Positions 59,540 through 64,000 of a DNA stretch of 64,000 nt are shown piece by piece; position 1 is the stretch's first letter, and every line of letters begins with the position of its first letter. Made by a program: the position numbers and the translations under genes. A model generated the notes under the pieces. That model saw only the letters and a list, made by a program, of their open reading frames with translations, searched no databases and had not been told where the DNA came from. This DNA is from Hyphomicrobiales bacterium (lineage in GTDB: Bacteria; Pseudomonadota; Alphaproteobacteria; Rhizobiales; Rhizobiaceae): NCBI GenBank assembly GCA_900472175.1, contig UCHD01000004.1, forward strand, positions 117,721 through 181,720, read 5' to 3'.

Positions 59540-60169
59540 GTGAGATGCCTGCTGCTCGTCGATATCCAGAACGGTTTTTGTTCAGGAGGAAACCTTGCGG
59601 TACCTAATGGTGAGGAGGTCGTGCCGATCATCAACCGGCTGATCGCCGAAGGCCAATATGATCTTGTCGTCGCCTCGAAGGACTGGCACCCCGCCGATCA
59701 CGGCAGTTTCGCATCGCAGCACCCAGGCCGCAAGCCCTTCGACATGGGCACACTCAACGGCAAGCCGCAGGTGCTCTGGCCGGATCATTGCGTCCAGGAA
59801 ACCCTTGATGCCGATTTCCATCCGGGTCTCAACATTGCGGGCATCGACCACGTGCAGCGCAAGGGCGAAGATCGCAACGTCGACAGCTATTCCGCTTTTC
59901 GGGACAATGAGCAGTCGGCGTTGACGGGGCTTTCGGATTACCTCACGCGTGCGGGTATTGGCACTCTCGATATCTGCGGTCTAGCGACTGATTATTGCGT
60001 CAAGGCTTCGGCGCTTGATGCCAAGATGTTGCTTCCCGCTGTCAGCGTCCGCTTCGTTGCCGATGCAAGCCGCGGTATCCATGCCGCTGGTGTCGAAGCC
60101 GCGGTTGACGAGATGAAGGCCGCGGGCGTTCACATCATTGCATCCAGGGATGTTTTCGCGAAGGATTAA
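59540..60169 (+). CDS. pncA: Nicotinamidase/pyrazinamidase (GTG start)
   Basis: This 209-residue isochorismatase-fold hydrolase converts nicotinamide to nicotinate for NAD recycling. The triad is visible: Asp in LLVDIQNGF (about 8), Lys in VQRKGED and Cys in LATDYCVKASALDA. Metal ligands lie in SKDWHPADHGSF. GTG 59540 is chosen because AGGAGA lies 6-7 bases before it. Confidence 0.95.
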   Translation: MRCLLLVDIQNGFCSGGNLAVPNGEEVVPIINRLIAEGQYDLVVASKDWHPADHGSFASQHPGRKPFDMGTLNGKPQVLWPDHCVQETLDADFHPGLNIAGIDHVQRKGEDRNVDSYSAFRDNEQSALTGLSDYLTRAGIGTLDICGLATDYCVKASALDAKMLLPAVSVRFVADASRGIHAAGVEAAVDEMKAAGVHIIASRDVFAKD

Positions 60170-60178
60170 CGTCAGCAG

Positions 60179-60676
60179 CTATTTCGGCGCCCCGTTTGTC
60201 CAGGTAACCGGCTGCTCGAACAATGGGATGGTGGAGATCGACATCTTGGCGGAGCCATCGGTCAACTCGCGCGAATGGGCGAGATAGATCAACGTGTTGT
60301 TCTTCTTGTCGTAGACGCGGGTGACCACGAGTTTCTTCCAGATCAGCGACAGCCCCTCGCGGAACACTTCCTCGCCGCCCTGGCCAAGCTCGATATCGCC
60401 GATCGTCACCGGGCCGGTCTGGCGGCAGGAGATCGAATTGTTCGACGGATCCTCGAACCAATTGCCGTTCTTCAGGCGGTCGATGACGCTGCGGTCGAAA
60501 TAGGTGACATGGCAGGTGATGCCTGCGACCTTCGGATCGCTGACGGCATCGATGGTGATGTCGTTGCCGAGCCAGTCGACACCGACTTCCCCGACCGTTT
60601 CGGCTTGTGTGGAAAAGCCGGCAAGGCTTGCCGCAAGAAAAGCGCAGGCACTGATGAAACGGATGGGAAGCGGCAT
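60179..60676 (-). CDS. creA: CreA family exported protein
   Basis: This 165-residue protein has a signal peptide (about 1-25, ending TQAE) and CreA-like features: VDWLGNDITIDAVSDPKV at the start of the mature part, CHVTYFDR, and two Cys that may pair. The family is widespread in proteobacteria but has no established function. It runs convergent to pncA, with a 9-bp gap between the two genes. Confidence 0.9.
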   Translation of the reverse strand: MPLPIRFISACAFLAASLAGFSTQAETVGEVGVDWLGNDITIDAVSDPKVAGITCHVTYFDRSVIDRLKNGNWFEDPSNNSISCRQTGPVTIGDIELGQGGEEVFREGLSLIWKKLVVTRVYDKKNNTLIYLAHSRELTDGSAKMSISTIPLFEQPVTWTNGAPK

Positions 60677-60748
60677 TGTTGGTTCTCCGAATGCGATGCC
60701 AAATCACATAGGATCGGCAGCCGGCAATGCAAGCGGCCTGCGCGGATA

Positions 60749-61996
60749 TCAGCCCGTATGGGACAGGGTCTGCAGCGGTCCGGCGGCGCGCATCTGGGCT
60801 GCAGCGCCGGCAAGCGCGCGGGCGCTGGCGACGGACGCGGCATGAAGGCTTCCGGCGATGCTCAGCCTGTCACGGCCCAATGCCTTGGCCTCGTAAAGCG
60901 CCATATCCGCCTGGACCATGGCATCGGTCAGCGAGCCGCCCGGATCGGCCATGGCAATGCCGATGCTGACCGTCAGGCCGATTTCCGTATCCTTGTTTGC
61001 AAAAGCCGGTGTTGTCCGGACAGCCAAACAGATCGTCTCGGCGATCTCTGCCACCTCGAGCCGGCCGATACCGGCAAGGACGATGCCGAACTCTTCGCCC
61101 CCCAGGCGTCCGAGAATGCCGCGGCCGGCCAGGGTTTCGTGGACAGTCCGGGTGAAGTGCACAAGCGCTGCGTCACCACCCGCATGGCCATGGAGGTCGT
61201 TGATCTGCTTGAATCGGTCGAGATCAAGCAGCATGAATGCAGTTTGCCGGTTAGCCCCTGCCTGCGCCAAAAACATCTTTTCGAATGCGCTCATGAAAGC
61301 GCGCCGCGACAACGCGCCGGTCAGGTCGTCATGGGCGATCATGTGGCGCAGGCTGGCGATCATCCAGCCATGCAGCATCAGGATGATACCCAGAAAGAAT
61401 AATGGCATGATCAGCAGGCGGGTGGCGAGGAATGCCGACGTCCAGACCGCCGGGTCAAGGACGCCGTCCATGCTGCCTAAACCTGTCGCGATCGTTGCCA
61501 CCCGGAAGGCATGAAGGGCGGCGACCAGGAAAGCCATGACGCAGCAATACAACATATAGGGGGCAAGGGACTGCTGTCTTGGCCAATGGCGCAGGATGGC
61601 CGCCCCTGTCAGGAAGCAGGTCAGGCTGAGGAGCCCGGTGCCGATCACGATCCGGGCCGGGTGGCTGTCCACCACATAGCTGAAGAACGCCAGGCCGGCT
61701 GCAACGCTTGCAATGGTGATCACAATCGGCCATGCGCCGAGCGGCTTGCGGCCCAGAAACTGCCGGAAACCCCGCAGCATCAAAAGACCGGCGCCGGCAA
61801 TCAATGTTCCGCCGAGGATGGAGTGAAACCACGCGGGGGCGACACTGGCGGCCAACGCTACCGAGGCCGCGAGGGCCGTCAGCAGGCAGGAGGTGCAGAA
61901 GCTTGCGATGCCCGGCACACCCGTCTTGCGCAGCGACAAAAGCACCGGAAACATGACCAAAAGAGAAATGACGGCGATGGCGGAAAGAAAGCTCAT
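60749..61996 (-). CDS. Membrane diguanylate cyclase (GGEEF)
   Basis: This 415-residue protein has an N-terminal membrane region of about seven helices (residues 1-220) and a GGDEF domain. The metal segment is LLDLDRFKQIND and the signature RLGGEEFGIVL (GGEEF) is intact, so c-di-GMP synthesis is likely. No RxxD inhibitory site precedes it. The ATG at 61996 follows an AGGAA site; an upstream frame extension adds 31 unlikely residues. It is monocistronic. Confidence 0.92.
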   Translation of the reverse strand: MSFLSAIAVISLLVMFPVLLSLRKTGVPGIASFCTSCLLTALAASVALAASVAPAWFHSILGGTLIAGAGLLMLRGFRQFLGRKPLGAWPIVITIASVAAGLAFFSYVVDSHPARIVIGTGLLSLTCFLTGAAILRHWPRQQSLAPYMLYCCVMAFLVAALHAFRVATIATGLGSMDGVLDPAVWTSAFLATRLLIMPLFFLGIILMLHGWMIASLRHMIAHDDLTGALSRRAFMSAFEKMFLAQAGANRQTAFMLLDLDRFKQINDLHGHAGGDAALVHFTRTVHETLAGRGILGRLGGEEFGIVLAGIGRLEVAEIAETICLAVRTTPAFANKDTEIGLTVSIGIAMADPGGSLTDAMVQADMALYEAKALGRDRLSIAGSLHAASVASARALAGAAAQMRAAGPLQTLSHTG

Positions 61997-61999
61997 AGA

Positions 62000-62798
62000 C
62001 GCGAATTCCTGCCGGATGATGATCAAAAAAATTGGTCCGTTGGAGCGGATAAGGCCAAATTCGTAAAGTTGGCGATTTAATTTTTTCAACCGAAAATCAC
62101 TGCAATTTTAACCAATTCGGTAATCGGGGCGCAATTTCCACGGGTATCCACACGACGGTGGATCAAACATGCTCGCGCGCCGTGAAAACAGGCCGGGCGT
62201 ACACTCCGCCAGCGTTTCAAACGCCCCGGCTACAAGCGAATCCCGGATACGGGAACGCTTCGAGAAAGGCTGGTATGCTCGCGCATTTCATGCTGGAAGC
62301 CGGGGGAGAACTGGTGAAAACCGTCGTGCCGAATACGCCGCTTCCCTCTCATTCTGGTTGGAAGGCACTGTCGGCTGTGCCGAATGGATGGTCAGGCAAC
62401 ACCGCAAAAAATATCGCTCATGTGAGCGTCTCCTTATTCTCGCCAAAAATAAAGGCTCTGAGACCGGACGCAAATGCAGTTTTTTGAGCCTCAGATGGAA
62501 CGCGAGCGCGGAAGCGCGCGTGTTTTCGCTGATTGGCAGACCATGATGTCCTGGGCGGGGAGGGATGCCTTCTTCGCTTTTTGCCTGCGGCAGGTGCCGC
62601 TCTCCTATGCCCACCTCGCTCCCTGATATTCTTGGAGCCCGTGTAAAGGAATTGGTTACCATACTTTGTCATTCTTTTGATCGACCGGCAGGCCCCGGCA
62701 AGCGCGCAACAGGGCGCATCGTGGGCTTTGGACCGGCCTCGGCGGCAATGCGTCTTGTTGTTCTCCGATTGAGTAATGCGTTTCGGGTAACGAGTATC
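62000..62798. other. 0.8-kb stretch without a recognisable gene
   Basis: Overlapping frames on both strands (for example 62169-62546 plus, 62288-62662 minus) show no family motif or convincing ribosome site. Two hairpins are visible: CGCTCA-TG-TGAGCG (62415-62428) and a GCGCG-GAAG-CGCGC element near 62500. It may carry promoters for the flanking genes, a small RNA or a gene remnant. Confidence 0.5.
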
Positions 62799-63947
62799 AT
62801 GGCGTTTGCAGCAGAAAAATGCAGTCACCCCGCATCTTCCGGCCGGGCTGCGGTGCGTCCCAGGCGCTTGTCGCGATTGCTCGCCGGCGCCACTATCGCC
62901 GGTATCGGCATCGCTGCCTCCGTCTGGATGGTTGCGACCTTCGCGGCGATGCAGAACATGGGGTCCTCGCTGCCGTCCGGCAAAGGTCCGCGGCTTGAGG
63001 CTTCGCTGGGGCTCAACCCGATCATCCACGCCGCCCCGCAGCAGCGCGTCGTACATCTTTCCAAATTTTCGCGGCTCACCGTTCTGCCGCGCATGAATCT
63101 TGTCGCGACGGCTACTCCGCAAAAGAGCATGGCTGCGGTCGCCGTGGTCAAGCCTGCCGTCGACTTTGCTGAAAAGACGCAGGTTCTGGCATTGGCGACG
63201 GCCGCTGCGGCCAGGGGCGACGCAGTCATCACCGGCTCGACGTCTGTAACGGCCAATGCGCTTGTCGAAACCGTGTCGCTGAAGGAACAGGGGCTTGGCA
63301 AGCCATTCAGTCTGGTCATGCCGGAACCGGCATCATCGCTGAACGGCATGCTGCCGGATCTCGGGCCGTTGCCGCTGGCAAAGCCGCGAAGCTTGGCCGA
63401 TGCTGCCCGCAAGCCTGATGACAAGGCGACAAAACCGGCCGCCAAGGAACTCGCCTACGCCAAGCCGGACTTGCCCATGGATGACGGCAACGAGGTTCGT
63501 CCGGCGTTCCGTGGCAAAAGAGGGGTTGCCTATTACGATATCTCGGCGGGCGTGGTTTACATGCCGAACGGCGAGAAGCTGGAAGCGCATTCCGGCATCG
63601 GCAAGATGCGCGACAATCCCGATTATGTTCACGTCAAGATGAAGGGGCCGACGCCGCCCGGTACCTATAAGGTGACGATGCGCGAGTCGCTGTTTCACGG
63701 TGTTGCCGCCGTGCGTCTGACGCCGGTGGATGGCGTCGCGCCGCATGGCCGCGACGGCCTGCTTGCCCACAGCTATCTCCTGAGAAATCGCGGCGATTCC
63801 CATGGCTGTGTTGCCTTTGAGGAATATCCACGCTTCCTCAAGGCGTTCAAACGCGGCGAGATCAGCCAGATGGTCATCGTCAAGAGCATGAAGGGTTTTT
63901 CTGCCCCCAAGCGCACCTTCGCCTCGCTGTTCTCGAAGGGCGCTTAA
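62799..63947 (+). CDS. DUF2778 (Tlde1/L,D-transpeptidase-like) membrane-anchored protein
   Basis: This 382-residue protein has a basic cytosolic N-terminus, one signal-anchor helix (about 33-57), a long Ala/Pro/Lys-rich linker and a C-terminal domain. The end carries LLAHSYLLRNRGDSHGCVAFEEY, with the His and SHGC Cys of the L,D-transpeptidase-like catalytic centre (split here into two shorter quotes: AHSYLL and GDSHGCVAF). In the related Tlde1 family such domains cut or exchange murein peptides. Here the anchor suggests a housekeeping murein role rather than secretion. The ATG at 62799 was chosen for topology; an open frame of 78 codons precedes it. Confidence 0.8.
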   Translation: MAFAAEKCSHPASSGRAAVRPRRLSRLLAGATIAGIGIAASVWMVATFAAMQNMGSSLPSGKGPRLEASLGLNPIIHAAPQQRVVHLSKFSRLTVLPRMNLVATATPQKSMAAVAVVKPAVDFAEKTQVLALATAAAARGDAVITGSTSVTANALVETVSLKEQGLGKPFSLVMPEPASSLNGMLPDLGPLPLAKPRSLADAARKPDDKATKPAAKELAYAKPDLPMDDGNEVRPAFRGKRGVAYYDISAGVVYMPNGEKLEAHSGIGKMRDNPDYVHVKMKGPTPPGTYKVTMRESLFHGVAAVRLTPVDGVAPHGRDGLLAHSYLLRNRGDSHGCVAFEEYPRFLKAFKRGEISQMVIVKSMKGFSAPKRTFASLFSKGA

Positions 63948-64000
63948 GGCCGGCACACTTCGATTTTCGGCAGGATTAGACCAAACGTATCAAGGGCGCG

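Noticed and set aside
62169..62546. 125-codon plus-strand frame
   Set aside because: It has no recognisable motif and an unconvincing ribosome site; it overlaps another frame of equal size and is kept only as an unexplained gap.

Overview
The window reads as a core chromosomal segment of an alphaproteobacterium of the order Hyphomicrobiales, most likely Rhizobiaceae (Rhizobium/Agrobacterium/Sinorhizobium relatives). The reasons are a GC-rich, densely coding sequence; an FtsZ with a long Q/P/A-rich linker; the order ddlB-ftsQ-ftsA-ftsZ-lpxC-bamD-recN-ligA; betaine-lipid genes btaA/btaB; a PPi-type phosphofructokinase; a Pho-box-preceded DUF47-pit pair; and a class A RNase P RNA just before the division cluster. 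I see no insertion sequence, prophage, CRISPR array, tRNA or rRNA. Family assignments rest on motifs and remembered family features, not on a search.

Left part (1-16.2 kb): the C-terminal end of a CPA2-type cation/proton antiporter, then several peptidoglycan-cutting enzymes (an MltB-type transglycosylase, a GH25 lysozyme lipoprotein, an SLT lipoprotein, an AmpD/AmiD-type amidase and a small SLT enzyme). Among them are btaA-btaB, a GGDEF-EAL protein, a penicillin-binding-type serine hydrolase, a LysE exporter, pfp, an EamA exporter, a TerB-DnaJ co-chaperone and an FAD oxidoreductase.

Middle (16.2-45.1 kb): rnpB, then the dcw cluster in two blocks. Block 1 is mraZ-rsmH-ftsL-ftsI-murE-murF-mraY-murD-ftsW-murG-murC-murB, with a four-repeat MraZ box upstream. 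An MHS-type MFS transporter and aqpZ separate it from block 2, ddlB-ftsQ-ftsA-ftsZ, which is followed by lpxC, bamD, recN and ligA. Together these make lipid II, assemble the Z-ring and septal synthase, start lipid A synthesis, insert outer-membrane proteins and repair or ligate DNA.

Right part (45.1-64 kb): a DUF47-pit phosphate uptake operon with a near-consensus Pho box; a GAF-PAS-GGDEF-EAL protein with a broken GGDEF signature; a shortened FAH-like protein lacking expected active-site residues; panC-panB; azlC-azlD; an M24B aminopeptidase; prmA; an FAD monooxygenase; an Sco-type copper protein with a tiny membrane protein; an orphan cheW; pncA; creA; a membrane diguanylate cyclase; and a DUF2778 (L,D-transpeptidase-like) membrane protein.

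The most interesting unannotated signal is non-coding. In the gap at 55.2-55.7 kb, the plus strand can fold into two long hairpins that both present CCUCC-type anti-Shine-Dalgarno loops, followed by a terminator hairpin; this is a strong candidate trans-acting small RNA. Other points are opposite decay of the two c-di-GMP dual-domain proteins, a 13-bp inverted repeat that may both end pfp and hide the ribosome binding site of the LysE gene, and CtrA-like sites before ddlB.
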